A stretch of DNA of 64,000 nucleotides from Roseovarius litoreus (GTDB lineage: Bacteria; Pseudomonadota; Alphaproteobacteria; Rhodobacterales; Rhodobacteraceae). The DNA lies in the NCBI RefSeq assembly GCF_900142765.1, contig NZ_FRCB01000001.1, positions 558,001-622,000 on the forward strand. Direction: 5' to 3'. How positions within the stretch are numbered: position 1 is the stretch's first letter; every line of letters begins with the position of its first letter. Position numbers and translations under genes: made by a program. Shown piece after piece: positions 55,112-63,599 of this stretch. The notes under the pieces are model-generated. The model made no database searches. It was not told the DNA's origin and was given only the letters and a program-made list of their open reading frames with translations.

Positions 55112-55741
55112 ATGCTGCAAGACATTGAAAACGAAGTCGAAAAGCAGCATCTGAGCATCCTTGGAGGCGTGACGGAAGCGGTTCCGGAAGGGATCGGGAC
55201 GTTGCTGTTGCTGGGACCGAGGGAGCCGGGGTTCTGGGAGGTGTTCACGGCGTCGGAGGAATATCGCGACGGGCAGGCAGACCCATTGGACAGGTGGTCA
55301 TCACGAGTGATTGGTGATCTGGGCAATACCCTGAATGCAAAGCCTTTTTTCCCATTTGGCGGCCCGCCCTGGGAGCCGTTTCTGCAATGGGCGCTTGACA
55401 GCGGCCGGGCGCATGTGTCGCCTGTGGGATTGCTGGTGCATGACACGGCGGGGTTGATGGTGTCGTTTCGCGGGGCCTTGGGCTTTGCGACCCGGATGGA
55501 CCTTCCCGAGATACCGCTAAACCCATGTGATAGCTGCGAAAAACGGCCCTGCCTGACGGCCTGCCCGGTGGATGCCCTGCGCCCTGACGGATATGATGTG
55601 GCAGCCTGCAAAACCGATCTGGATCGCAAGGAAAATGATTGTATGTCAAAGGGTTGCGCGGTGCGCCGGGTCTGTCCGATCAGCGTTGGATATGGTCGGC
55701 TGGAAGAACAATCGGCATTCCACATGAGGGCTTTCAAATGA
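55112..55741 (+). CDS. Ferredoxin-like iron-sulfur protein
   Basis: About 209-residue protein. The N-terminal two thirds has no motif I know apart from a glycine-rich LLLLGPREPGFWEVF. The C-terminal part carries an Fe-S pattern: NPCDSCEKRPCLTACPVDAL, then a spaced Cys (ACKTD), CMSKGC and RRVCP. The pattern could ligate one or two [4Fe-4S] clusters, as in the C-terminal domains of QueG-like proteins. The start may be ATG at 55112 or the adjoining GTG at 55109. It lies 12 bp after argB and overlaps sixA by 4 bp, so all three are probably one unit. Function unknown. Confidence 0.75.
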   Translation: MLQDIENEVEKQHLSILGGVTEAVPEGIGTLLLLGPREPGFWEVFTASEEYRDGQADPLDRWSSRVIGDLGNTLNAKPFFPFGGPPWEPFLQWALDSGRAHVSPVGLLVHDTAGLMVSFRGALGFATRMDLPEIPLNPCDSCEKRPCLTACPVDALRPDGYDVAACKTDLDRKENDCMSKGCAVRRVCPISVGYGRLEEQSAFHMRAFK

Positions 55742-56232
55742 AACGGTTGATCCTGATGCGGCATGCGAAATCGAGCTGGGATCACCCGGGCATGAGCGAC
55801 CATGAGAGGCCCTTGAACGCGCGGGGAATACGCTCTGCAAAGGCGCTTGGGGAGTGGCTGAAAGAGCGCAATTTCACTCCAGATGAGATACTTAGCTCAA
55901 GCTCCACCCGGACGCGCGAGACGTTTGCGAACTTGGGGTCGAGGGGAGATGTGCAGTGGTTGGACCGGCTTTATCATGCCGCTCCCGAGGATATGCTGCG
56001 CGCCTTGATGCAGGCCACGGAGCACACCGTTCTGATGCTGGGGCACAATCCCGGAATTGCGGAATTCGCACAAGATGTAGTGGAAATAGCGCCAGATCAC
56101 CCAAGATTTGACGATTATCCAACCGGCGCCACGCTTGTGGCGGAGTTCGATATCGACGATTGGAGCCTTCTGGAAATGGGCACGGGCCGGACCCTTGCGT
56201 TTGTCGTTCCGCGCGAGCTCACCGGGGACTGA
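55738..56232 (+). CDS. sixA: SixA-type histidine phosphatase
   Basis: 164-residue histidine phosphatase of the SixA group. It opens MKRLILMRHAKSSW with the RHA/RHG motif, then RPLNARGIRSAKALGEWL, and TVLMLGHNPGIAEFA supplies the second catalytic His region. Family members dephosphorylate phosphohistidine in phosphorelay proteins, E. coli SixA acting on NPr/ArcB. The start overlaps the ferredoxin gene stop (ATGA). Hairpins begin 6 bp after the stop (56238-56345). Symbol given by family resemblance only. Confidence 0.82.
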   Translation: MKRLILMRHAKSSWDHPGMSDHERPLNARGIRSAKALGEWLKERNFTPDEILSSSSTRTRETFANLGSRGDVQWLDRLYHAAPEDMLRALMQATEHTVLMLGHNPGIAEFAQDVVEIAPDHPRFDDYPTGATLVAEFDIDDWSLLEMGTGRTLAFVVPRELTGD

Positions 56233-56237
56233 ATAAA

Positions 56238-56279
56238 GCGTTTCGCGAAAAACCTGACCCGCAGATTTTCGCGAAATGC
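56238..56279 (+). repeat. Inverted repeat after sixA (hairpin 1)
   Basis: 14-bp arms GCGTTTCGCGAAAA (56238-56251) and TTTTCGCGAAATGC (56266-56279), one mismatch, 14-nt loop. Each arm itself contains the palindrome TTTCGCGAAA. It starts 6 bp after the sixA stop. Confidence 0.6.
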
Positions 56280-56302
56280 AGTGCTCCGTTCAATCGTTGC
56301 GC

Positions 56303-56345
56303 GCGTTCCGCCTGTCGCTGATGCCTCAGGTCAAAGGCGGAACGC
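56303..56345 (+). repeat. Inverted repeat after sixA (hairpin 2)
   Basis: Perfect 11-bp arms GCGTTCCGCCT (56303-56313) and AGGCGGAACGC (56335-56345) around a 21-nt loop, followed by TTT. The right flank can also pair with the start of hairpin 1 (TAAAGCGTT...), so the whole 56234-56349 block may fold as one unit. Possible sixA terminator. Confidence 0.55.
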
Positions 56346-56349
56346 TTTA

Positions 56350-56433
56350 GCGTACAATTCGTACGAAACCTACACGCGTTCAGGACGAAACTCGGGATGA
56401 ACCGGGAAATTTGTGTCCATCCTGTACACAAAT
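56350..56433 (-). repeat. 84-bp dispersed repeat element, copy 2
   Basis: Inverted copy of the element at 49839-49922. The 31-bp core (56361-56391) is identical, the hairpin ATTTGTGT/ACACAAAT is conserved (56409-56433) with a changed loop, and the interval between is diverged. It lies downstream of bztD on the same strand, just after that operon's terminator. Confidence 0.75.
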
Positions 56434-56447
56434 CACCATCCGCGACG

Positions 56448-56473
56448 AAAAACGCGGCCCCCAAAGGGACCGC
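56448..56473 (-). terminator. Terminator of the bzt operon
   Basis: On the minus strand GCGGTCCC (56473-56466) pairs with GGGGCCGC (56461-56454), one G-T wobble, TTTG loop, followed by G and TTTTT (A-run 56448-56452). It lies 24 bp after the bztD stop. Confidence 0.85.
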
Positions 56474-56496
56474 GCCATGTCGCGAAACGCCGCCTT

Positions 56497-57267
56497 TCAG
56501 TGACCGAGGATCTGGCTGAGGAACAGCTTGGTCCGGTCCGATTGCGGGTTGTTGAAAAACTCTTCGGGTTCGTTCTGTTCGACGATCTGCCCCTGATCCA
56601 TGAAGATCACCCGGTTGGCGACCTGACGGGCAAAGCCCATCTCGTGGGTGACGCAGAGCATGGTCATGCCTTCTTCGGCAAGGGCAACCATCGTGTCGAG
56701 CACTTCTTTGATCATCTCGGGGTCGAGCGCCGATGTCGGTTCATCGAACAGCATGATCCGAGGACGCATGCAGAGCGAGCGGGCGATGGCGACACGCTGC
56801 TGCTGACCTCCCGAAAGCTGACCGGGGTATTTGTCGGCCTGTTCGGGGATCTTCACCTTTTCGAGGAAATGCATCGCGATGTCTTCGGCTTCGCGCTTGG
56901 GGATCTTGCGCACCCAGATCGGGGCCAGCGTACAATTCTCGAGGATGGTGAGATGCGGGAAGAGGTTGAAGTGCTGAAACACCATACCGACTTCGGAGCG
57001 GATCCGGTCGATGTTCTTGAGATCGCTGGACAGCAGGGTGCCATCCACGATGATCTTGCCTTGCTGGTGTTCTTCCAGAGCGTTGATGCAGCGGATCAGC
57101 GTGGACTTGCCCGACCCCGAGGGACCGGCGATCACGATACGTTCGCCGCGATACACGGTCAGGTCGATGTCGCGCAGCACATGGAAGGCGCCATACCACT
57201 TGTTCATGTTCTCGATCGAGATGGCGATCTCGTCGGAGATTTGCAAAGCTGCCGGTTGTTCCGTCAT
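56497..57267 (-). CDS. bztD: Amino acid ABC transporter ATP-binding protein (BztD/AapP)
   Basis: 256-residue ABC ATPase of the polar amino acid uptake family. Walker [10 protein letters not shown], signature LSGGQQQR, Walker [15 protein letters not shown] and switch His in [10 protein letters not shown]. It energises uptake of glutamate, glutamine, aspartate and asparagine together with BztB and BztC, judging from the matching four-gene order of R. capsulatus bztABCD and Rhizobium aapJQMP. The start follows the bztC stop after 15 bp. It is the final gene, followed by a strong terminator. Confidence 0.95.
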   Translation of the reverse strand: MTEQPAALQISDEIAISIENMNKWYGAFHVLRDIDLTVYRGERIVIAGPSGSGKSTLIRCINALEEHQQGKIIVDGTLLSSDLKNIDRIRSEVGMVFQHFNLFPHLTILENCTLAPIWVRKIPKREAEDIAMHFLEKVKIPEQADKYPGQLSGGQQQRVAIARSLCMRPRIMLFDEPTSALDPEMIKEVLDTMVALAEEGMTMLCVTHEMGFARQVANRVIFMDQGQIVEQNEPEEFFNNPQSDRTKLFLSQILGH

Positions 57268-57282
57268 GACACTGACCTTTCC

Positions 57283-58569
57283 TTAACGATGGTCGCGCTG
57301 CAGCTGACGCTCCAGCCATTGCGAATATTGCGAGATGCCGTAGCAGACGACGAAGAACAGCACGACGGCGAAGCCCCACAGTTCCCAGTAGACGCCGTTC
57401 CATTCGGTCGCGGCCAGGATCGGACCCCGGATCATGCCGACGAGATCGAACATCGAGATCACCGACACCAGTGTGGTGTCCTTGAACAGCCCCACCGAGA
57501 CGTTGACGATACCGGGGATCGAGATCTTGAGAGCCTGCGGCAGGATGATGAGGCGCATGGACTGCGCGTAATCCAGACCGAGGCTGTCGGCGGCTTCATA
57601 CTGACCACGCGGCAGGGCGGCGAGACCGCCCCGGATCACCTCGGCAATATAGGCCGAGGCGAACATGGTGATCATGATGATGACGCGCAGGATCAGGTCG
57701 AAATTGCTGCCCGGCGGCAGGAAATAGGCCAGCACCACATTGGCAACGAACAAGAGCGTGATCAGTGGCACGCCGCGAATGAATTCGATGAAGATCACGC
57801 AGATCCATTTTATGATCGGCATGTCGGATTGCCGGCCAAGCGCCAGAAGGATGCCGAACGGCAGGCTGAGCGAGACGCAGACGGTGCCGAGGATCATGTT
57901 CAGCATGAAGCCGCCCATGTCGCGCGAGGGCACCGGAGTCAGCGCAAGGGTCTCGGAGGCGGCGGCGGAGACAAAGCCACCCAGCCACCAGACCAGAACG
58001 ACCGCGACCACACCTGTCAGCGCGGCTGTGGCGAACCCCTTGGTTTCGAACCGAAGGAACACGACATAGCCCACGATAAGGCCAATCAGGGCGACCAGCG
58101 GCACAAGCAGGGTTCCGCCCCAGATCAGCCAGAAGGCGATGAACGGGTAAAGGCCGGTGAAGATCAGCAATTTGCGCGGCAAGGCCACGAAGAGCACCGG
58201 CGCCACGGCCACGAAAAGCAGAACAAAGGCCAGAGTGGGCCGCCAGTATTGTTCGGACGGGTATTGGAAACCGAAGAGCAGTTGGTTCCAACGTTCCGTC
58301 AGCACCGAGAAACAGCCCCCGGTCGCGCCCTGAAGCACCTCGCGGCACTCCGCGAGGCTGGAGGTGGTCCAGACACCGTTCAGGAACCAGGGCATCGCGC
58401 CCGAGACGATCTGATAGATGAAATAGATCGCCAGAAGGGTCATGACCGTGTTGATCGGACCCGGAAAAAGGTTGTCACGCACCCATTTGATCGGGCCTGC
58501 CGCGGTTGCGGGCGGGGCTTTTTCGGGCAGCATCTCGCGCCGGACGAAGGCGATATCGGATTTGGACAT
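57283..58569 (-). CDS. bztC: Amino acid ABC transporter permease (BztC/AapM)
   Basis: 428-residue permease, longer than usual single-domain amino acid permeases, as is typical of BztC/AapM. A long N-terminal extension with several membrane segments precedes the conserved permease core. The EAA-type loop for ATPase docking is in AADSLGLDYAQSMRLIILPQALKI. Insert ECREVLQGATGGCFSVLTERWNQ is periplasmic and has two cysteines. It lies 1 bp after bztB and pairs with it in a heterodimeric channel. Confidence 0.93.
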   Translation of the reverse strand: MSKSDIAFVRREMLPEKAPPATAAGPIKWVRDNLFPGPINTVMTLLAIYFIYQIVSGAMPWFLNGVWTTSSLAECREVLQGATGGCFSVLTERWNQLLFGFQYPSEQYWRPTLAFVLLFVAVAPVLFVALPRKLLIFTGLYPFIAFWLIWGGTLLVPLVALIGLIVGYVVFLRFETKGFATAALTGVVAVVLVWWLGGFVSAAASETLALTPVPSRDMGGFMLNMILGTVCVSLSLPFGILLALGRQSDMPIIKWICVIFIEFIRGVPLITLLFVANVVLAYFLPPGSNFDLILRVIIMITMFASAYIAEVIRGGLAALPRGQYEAADSLGLDYAQSMRLIILPQALKISIPGIVNVSVGLFKDTTLVSVISMFDLVGMIRGPILAATEWNGVYWELWGFAVVLFFVVCYGISQYSQWLERQLQRDHR

Positions 58570-58570
58570 C

Positions 58571-59785
58571 TCAGCGCTCCTTCAGTTTCACGGCGTTGTT
58601 GTAGACGTTCATCACCGCCGAGATGGCAAGGCTGATGGCGAGGTAGAAGAGCATCAGCAGAAGCACTGTCTCGATCGCGCGGCCCGTCTGGTTGAGGGTG
58701 ATGCCCCCGAGGGTGCCGGTGATGTCCATGTAGCCCACGGCGATGGCCAGAGAGCTGTTCTTGGTCAGGTTGAGGTATTGCGAGATGAGCGGCGGAATGA
58801 TGATCCGCAGCGCCTGAGGCAGGATCACGAGGTTCATGATCCGGTTGGGGCGCAGGCCAAGGCTGGCGGCGGCTTCGGTCTGGCCCTTGCTGACGGCAAG
58901 GATGCCGGCGCGGACGTTTTCCGCGATGAAGGCGGCGGTATAGATCGACAGGGCGAACCACAGCGAGATGAACGAGTTGCGCGCGTAGATGCCGCCCTGG
59001 AAGTTGAAGCCCTGAAGCGAGGGGTATTCCATCGAGATGGGGCGGCCCGCGATGAAGAACATCAGCACGGCGGGCACGAAGAACAGCCCCACCGACGGCC
59101 AGAAGACCGGCAGCAGGCGACCCTTCTGGAACAGTTGTTTGCGCGCATAGGAGCGGTAGACGAAGATGCCGATGATCGAGGCGAGGAATGTCAGGACGAC
59201 GATGGTGGAGCCGGTCTCGAACACGGGTTTGGGGAAATAGAAGCCGCGGCCGGTAAAGGCGAAGGCATCCCAGAGCATCGAGGCTTCGGCATCATCGCCC
59301 CGGAAATCGCGCGGCTGGGGCAGGACGGCGGTGAACACCGCCATGATGATGAGGATCCAGATCAGCACCGGCACGTTGCGGAAGATTTCAACGTAGACCG
59401 ACATCAGCTTGCGGATCAGCCAGTTCTGGGAGAGGCGCAGCACGCCGACGACCACACCGATGACGGTGGCGAGGATACAGCCCAGAAAGGCCACCAGCAG
59501 CGTATTGAGCACCCCGACGATCGAGGCCCGAAGATGGGTGGACTGGCTGTCGTATTCGATGAGGCGCTGGTTGATGTCGTAGCCCGCAGGCTCTGACAGG
59601 AAGCCGTAGGAAATATTGAGGCCCGCATCACGGAGGTTCTGGGCCAGGTTGCTGCCGAGATAGGCGAACAAGGCGATCAGCAGAACCAATGCAATGAATT
59701 GAAAGGTATAAGAGCGGTAACGGGTATCGTTGATGAGCTTGGACAGCGTGAACGATTCCCCCCGCGGAGGAGAGATGCTGGTCAT
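58571..59785 (-). CDS. bztB: Amino acid ABC transporter permease (BztB/AapQ)
   Basis: 404-residue permease of the HisM/GlnP type with the long form seen in BztB/AapQ. The first membrane helix is FQFIALVLLIALFAYLGSNL, and a large periplasmic loop (residues about 55-95) follows. The docking loop is AAASLGLRPNRIMNLVILPQALR. It starts 156 bp after bztA; a stable stem-loop in that gap probably sets bztA expression above that of the membrane components. Confidence 0.93.
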   Translation of the reverse strand: MTSISPPRGESFTLSKLINDTRYRSYTFQFIALVLLIALFAYLGSNLAQNLRDAGLNISYGFLSEPAGYDINQRLIEYDSQSTHLRASIVGVLNTLLVAFLGCILATVIGVVVGVLRLSQNWLIRKLMSVYVEIFRNVPVLIWILIIMAVFTAVLPQPRDFRGDDAEASMLWDAFAFTGRGFYFPKPVFETGSTIVVLTFLASIIGIFVYRSYARKQLFQKGRLLPVFWPSVGLFFVPAVLMFFIAGRPISMEYPSLQGFNFQGGIYARNSFISLWFALSIYTAAFIAENVRAGILAVSKGQTEAAASLGLRPNRIMNLVILPQALRIIIPPLISQYLNLTKNSSLAIAVGYMDITGTLGGITLNQTGRAIETVLLLMLFYLAISLAISAVMNVYNNAVKLKER

Positions 59786-59903
59786 GAATTCTTCCCTGGC
59801 TGCCGGCGTATTTTTATGGATCGATCACAGCGCAGGCTGTCCCGAAGGTCCGGCTTTGTTGTCTTGGTGCCTTGGCGTTTCGCGAAATGCCTTGGACACA
59901 GGG

Positions 59904-59930
59904 GAAGGGCGCGGAAGTTCCGCGCCCTTC
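59904..59930 (-). other. Stem-loop between bztA and bztB
   Basis: GAAGGGCGCGGAA (59904-59916) and its exact complement (59918-59930) are separated by one base: 13 complementary bp, effectively a tight hairpin. No T-run follows on the minus strand. Such structures after binding-protein genes protect upstream mRNA or attenuate the downstream genes. The rest of 59786-59941 holds nothing else recognisable. Confidence 0.65.
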
Positions 59931-59941
59931 GACAGGTTTGT

Positions 59942-60958
59942 TTAGCGGAAGGGCGGTGAGTAGAGCAGGCCGCCTTCGGTCCACTGGGCATTCAGACCAC
60001 GGCTGAGGCCGATCGGCGTGTTCTCACCGATGTTCTTCTCGAACAGCTCGCCATAGTTGCCGCCCGCCATGATGGCGCGCTTGGCCCATTCGGCGTCCAG
60101 ACCCAGCATTTCGCCCAGAGTGCCTTCGGTGCCGAGCAGACGGTTGATTTCCGGGTTGTCGGTGCCGTTGGCCAGCTCGGCGATATTGGCCGAGGTCACG
60201 CCGTATTCTTCGGCAGCGATCAGCGCGTTCAGCGTCCAGCGTGCGATATCGCCCCATTCGCTGTCACCGTGGCGCACCAGCGGGCCAAGCGGCTCTTTCG
60301 AGATGATCTCGGGCAGAATCACGTGCTCGGAGGGGTTTTCGAACGCGGCGCGGGTTGCGGCCAGACCGGAAGCGTCGGTGGTGTAGACGTCACAGGCACC
60401 TTCCAGATAGAGCGGCTGCGCTTCGGCGTTGGTTTCGATCGGAACCGGCTCGTAGCTGATGTTGTTCACACGGAAGAAATCCGCGAGGTTCAACTCGGTG
60501 GTGGTGCCGGTCTGGATGCAGACGGTCGCGCCATCGAGTTCCTTGGCCGAAGTCACGCCCAGAGATTTCGGGACCATGAAGCCCTGACCATCGTAGTAGT
60601 TCACGCCGACGAATTCGAACTTCAGGTCGACATCGCGCGAGAAGGTCCATGTGGTGTTACGTGCCAGAAGGTCGATTTCGCCCGACGCCAGAGCGGTGAA
60701 GCGCGTCTTGCCGGTCGTGGGAACGAATTCGACTGCGGTCGGATCGCCGAGAACAGCAGCGGCAACAGCACGGCACACGCCAACATCGAACCCCTGCCAT
60801 TCGCCGTTCGCGTCAGGCGCGGCGAAGCCGACAAGGCCCGTCGTCACGCCACAGTTCAGCTTGCCACGGGCTTTGACGTCGTCAAGCGTGGCTGCTGCAG
60901 CGGCGCCAGCGGAAAGCCCGGCGATGGTCAACGCGCCCAGAATCACGGTTTTTTTCAT
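59942..60958 (-). CDS. bztA: Amino acid ABC transporter substrate-binding protein (BztA/AapJ)
   Basis: 338-residue periplasmic binding protein. A signal peptide (MKKTVILGALTIAGLSAGAAAAA) precedes a type-2 fold: TLDDVKARGKLNCGVTTG, GFDVGVCRAVAAAVLGD, the ligand-site part FTALASGEIDLLARNTTWT and GATVCIQTGTTTELNLADF. These segments match general L-amino acid (Glu/Gln/Asp/Asn) receptors of the AapJ/BztA family. Two Cys pairs are typical of the family. It is the first gene of bztABCD, with a 183-bp upstream region lacking other genes. Start ATG at 60956-60958 with GAGGTAA upstream. Confidence 0.96.
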   Translation of the reverse strand: MKKTVILGALTIAGLSAGAAAAATLDDVKARGKLNCGVTTGLVGFAAPDANGEWQGFDVGVCRAVAAAVLGDPTAVEFVPTTGKTRFTALASGEIDLLARNTTWTFSRDVDLKFEFVGVNYYDGQGFMVPKSLGVTSAKELDGATVCIQTGTTTELNLADFFRVNNISYEPVPIETNAEAQPLYLEGACDVYTTDASGLAATRAAFENPSEHVILPEIISKEPLGPLVRHGDSEWGDIARWTLNALIAAEEYGVTSANIAELANGTDNPEINRLLGTEGTLGEMLGLDAEWAKRAIMAGGNYGELFEKNIGENTPIGLSRGLNAQWTEGGLLYSPPFR

Positions 60959-61141
60959 GTTTACCTCTTCCTGATTGTCCGCTCTTACACGAACGGTTTG
61001 TGCGGCCCGGAAGACCCGAGCTTACTGTGAACCGGGCCACAGCCCGATCAGTGGTCGCAAGTTTGGTTGGATTCATCACAAAAGGTCAAGACCCGGATCA
61101 CCAAAAACAATGATCCTTGGCATAGGGTATCGTAACGTAAA

Positions 61142-61873
61142 TCAGTCCTGAAGCCAGGCGCGCGGCGCGCCCGAAAGATCATGAAACCTCTTGGCGGCCA
61201 GAAAGTCAGATTCTTTTAGTGCAGCCTGTTCAGCGGCTTCTTCGTCAACGCCCCACAGTTCTGCCTGCCATTGCTCGTCCACGCGGGAGAGCTGCCAGAG
61301 AGCGTCGGGGGGGCGGTGGCCGGTCAGGGCGGCGAATCCTATGACCAGAGAGCCGGACAGGCTGACGAGATCGTGAAAGGCGGTCAGCGTGAATGCATCC
61401 ATTTTGTGCACAGGGCCTGTCAAAGCGGCAAGTGCGGCCTCGTCCTGCGGCGCATGCATGACCCCGGTCACGGTGCGAAGACGCACACCGAATGTCGCTT
61501 CGGCCCAGTCAAGCAAGGGATCCCAGGCCTCGGACTGACGGCGGATCAGCTCAACGGGGCTTGCGGCGCGATAGCACAGCAGATCCGCGTCACCGTAATC
61601 GGCCAGCATCTGCGCCACTTCGGAATGCTGGTGGCGGACCTTGTCGATGGCGGCATTGGCGGCGCGGGTGACCGGCATGCTGTGCGGGTTGATCACATCC
61701 TCCTGCGCGTCCCATTCGGCGGCGATGGCGCGGGCCATGTCCTCGGTCGGGACAACGAGCGGTGCCTTGGCGGGGGTCTTGACCGGGCGGCCATCGAGGC
61801 GCACGGCGAAACCGTCGTCCCGCGCGTCAACCTCGGCTGTTTTCCAGAAGCGTTTTGCCTTCCATTCGCTCAT
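61142..61873 (-). CDS. ATP12 family F1-ATPase assembly chaperone
   Basis: 243-residue ATP12-family protein, the alphaproteobacterial relative of the mitochondrial chaperone that binds the F1 alpha subunit. Segments: KRFWKTAEVDARDDGFAVRLDGRPVKTPAKAPL at the N-terminus, the conserved AAEWDAQEDVINPHSMPVTR, and DLLCYRA with the family Asp-Leu-Leu-Cys-Tyr-Arg. The gene overlaps the HAD gene by 4 bp. I use the ATG at 61871-61873; a longer frame lies in the HAD gene and is not real. No ATP synthase genes are in the window. Confidence 0.9.
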   Translation of the reverse strand: MSEWKAKRFWKTAEVDARDDGFAVRLDGRPVKTPAKAPLVVPTEDMARAIAAEWDAQEDVINPHSMPVTRAANAAIDKVRHQHSEVAQMLADYGDADLLCYRAASPVELIRRQSEAWDPLLDWAEATFGVRLRTVTGVMHAPQDEAALAALTGPVHKMDAFTLTAFHDLVSLSGSLVIGFAALTGHRPPDALWQLSRVDEQWQAELWGVDEEAAEQAALKESDFLAAKRFHDLSGAPRAWLQD

Positions 61874-62556
61874 GACGCTTTCTCCCACAGAAGATCGAGA
61901 CAGGCGGGCAACTGGCTGAAATCGTCGATCACGCGGGCCGCGTGATGCAGATGCTCGCGCGGATGATAGCCCCAGCTGACGCCGATTCCCGTGATGCCGG
62001 CGGCGTGGGCCATCTCCATGTCGAAACTTGTGTCGCCGATCATCACCGTGCAATCCGGCGCCACGCCGGTTTCGGACAGCGCCGCCTGCAGCATCGAGGG
62101 ATGCGGTTTGGAGGGGTGATGATCGCTGACTTGCTGGGTCACGAAATAGCGGCGCAGATCATGGGCATCGAGCAGCTTGTCCAGCCCGCGACGGGACTTC
62201 CCGGTGGCCACGCCCAGAAGCACGTCGGGGATCGCATGCAATGTCTCGATCGCCTCGAGCGCGCCGGGATAGAGCGGCGAGGATTGCGCGGCGCCGGATT
62301 GCGCGCGCAGCTCCATATAGGCCTCTTTGTACCAATCGACCATCTGCCCGTGGCGGCCCGGATCAAGCGCGGGCGCAAGCCGCGCCACGGCGACATCCAA
62401 CGACAGGCCGACGATGCCAAGCACCGTTTCGCGCGGCGGTACGGGATGACCGGCCCGATCGAAGGCATGGGCCATCGCGGCGAGAATATCGGCCTGACTG
62501 TCGACCAGCGTGCCGTCCACGTCGAAGATGACAAGACGCAAGGGACGGCTGGTCAT
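61870..62556 (-). CDS. HAD-IA family hydrolase
   Basis: 228-residue haloacid dehalogenase-type phosphatase. Motif I DVDGTLVDS has both catalytic Asp residues; motif II is GVATGKSRRGL, motif III Lys in HHPSKPHPSM and motif IV IGDTSFDMEMA. The cap is the helical C1 type as in phosphoglycolate phosphatases, but the specific substrate is uncertain. It is coupled on both sides by 4-bp overlaps to rluC and the ATP12 gene. Confidence 0.9.
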   Translation of the reverse strand: MTSRPLRLVIFDVDGTLVDSQADILAAMAHAFDRAGHPVPPRETVLGIVGLSLDVAVARLAPALDPGRHGQMVDWYKEAYMELRAQSGAAQSSPLYPGALEAIETLHAIPDVLLGVATGKSRRGLDKLLDAHDLRRYFVTQQVSDHHPSKPHPSMLQAALSETGVAPDCTVMIGDTSFDMEMAHAAGITGIGVSWGYHPREHLHHAARVIDDFSQLPACLDLLWEKAS

Positions 62557-63599
62557 TGCAGATCCTCGAACGGATCATCCGGCGCCTCGGAGGTCTGCCA
62601 CTGGAACATGTCCCAGGTGCGTTTCATGTGATCGGGCAAGGGTGCGGTCAGGTGCAGGCGGGCGCGCGAAACGGGGTGCTCGAGCGTCAGGGACCGGGCA
62701 TGGAGATGCAGTTTGCGGCTGATTTCGCCGCCCAGTTGGGCGCCCCAGCCGTCGCCCATGTTTTCCTGACCGGAGCCGCCATATTTGCCGTCGCCCACGA
62801 TGGGATGACCGATCTCGGCCATATGGGCGCGCAGCTGATGGGTGCGGCCCGTCACCGGCACAAGGGCTACCCAAGCGCAGCGCGCACCGGCGGATTCGAT
62901 CACGGCGAAATCCGTGGTGGCGCGTTTGGCGCCGGGGGTGCTCTCGACGGCCTCGGGATGCAGGCAGAGCATCTTTTCGCCTTCGCCCTGCGCGCCATGC
63001 CCGGGAGCCTTGACCAGTCCGAAGCGGATCGTGCCCATGCGCGGGCTTGGCACACCGGCGACGGCGGCCCAATAGATCTTGCGGGTGTCGCGGTGGCGGA
63101 ACCCGGCGGTCAGGGTCTTGGCCACGGCGCGGCTGCGGGCGAGGATCAGAACGCCCGAGGTGTCCTTGTCGAGCCGGTGCACGAGCCGGGGCTTTTCCTC
63201 GGCGCCGAAGCGCAGCGCGTCGGCGAGCCCGTCGACATGGCGGGTCTGCTTGCTGCCGCCCTGCACCGGCAGGCCCGGGGGCTTGTTCAGCGCGATGATG
63301 TGGTCGTCACGGTAGATCACGGCGGACTGGATCATGCGCGCGTCGGCATCGCTGATGCGGCTGTGCGGCGACGCGCTGTCGATCTGACCGGGATCGGGCA
63401 GAGGGGGGATGCGGACCTGCTGGCCCACCTCGAGCCGGGTGCTGGCCTTGACGCGGCCGCCATCGACCCGAAGCTCGCCCTTGCGGCACAGTTTCTCGAT
63501 GCGCCCCTGAGAGACATGCGGGAAGTGCCGGCGCAGCCAGCGGTCAAGCCGCTGGTCGGCATCGCCTTCGGTAACCGTCAATGTCTGAACGCCGCTCAT
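62553..63599 (-). CDS. rluC: RluA-family 23S rRNA pseudouridine synthase
   Basis: 348-residue pseudouridine synthase. An N-terminal S4-like RNA-binding domain (residues about 15-75, RLDRWLRRHFPHVSQGRIEKL) is followed by the catalytic RluA domain with HRLDKDTSGVLILAR, whose Asp is the nucleophile, and GRTHQLRAHMAEIGHPIVGD. The size and S4 domain fit RluC/RluD; RluC is chosen by resemblance and cannot be told from RluD safely. The start at 63597-63599 overlaps the crcB stop as ATGA, which I prefer to an ATG 6 bp further upstream. Confidence 0.9.
   Translation of the reverse strand: MSGVQTLTVTEGDADQRLDRWLRRHFPHVSQGRIEKLCRKGELRVDGGRVKASTRLEVGQQVRIPPLPDPGQIDSASPHSRISDADARMIQSAVIYRDDHIIALNKPPGLPVQGGSKQTRHVDGLADALRFGAEEKPRLVHRLDKDTSGVLILARSRAVAKTLTAGFRHRDTRKIYWAAVAGVPSPRMGTIRFGLVKAPGHGAQGEGEKMLCLHPEAVESTPGAKRATTDFAVIESAGARCAWVALVPVTGRTHQLRAHMAEIGHPIVGDGKYGGSGQENMGDGWGAQLGGEISRKLHLHARSLTLEHPVSRARLHLTAPLPDHMKRTWDMFQWQTSEAPDDPFEDLQ

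Noticed and set aside
56219-56464. Minus-strand frame of 81 codons over the 84-bp repeat, sharing a short peptide (VLNACRFRT) with a plus-strand frame at 49841
   Set aside because: The shared peptide is just the translated repeat core; neither frame has an RBS or other similarity, so the repeat is treated as non-coding.
60959-61141. Region before bztA examined for a small gene or riboswitch
   Set aside because: Only short frames without RBS; no recognisable riboswitch fold; probably just the bzt promoter.
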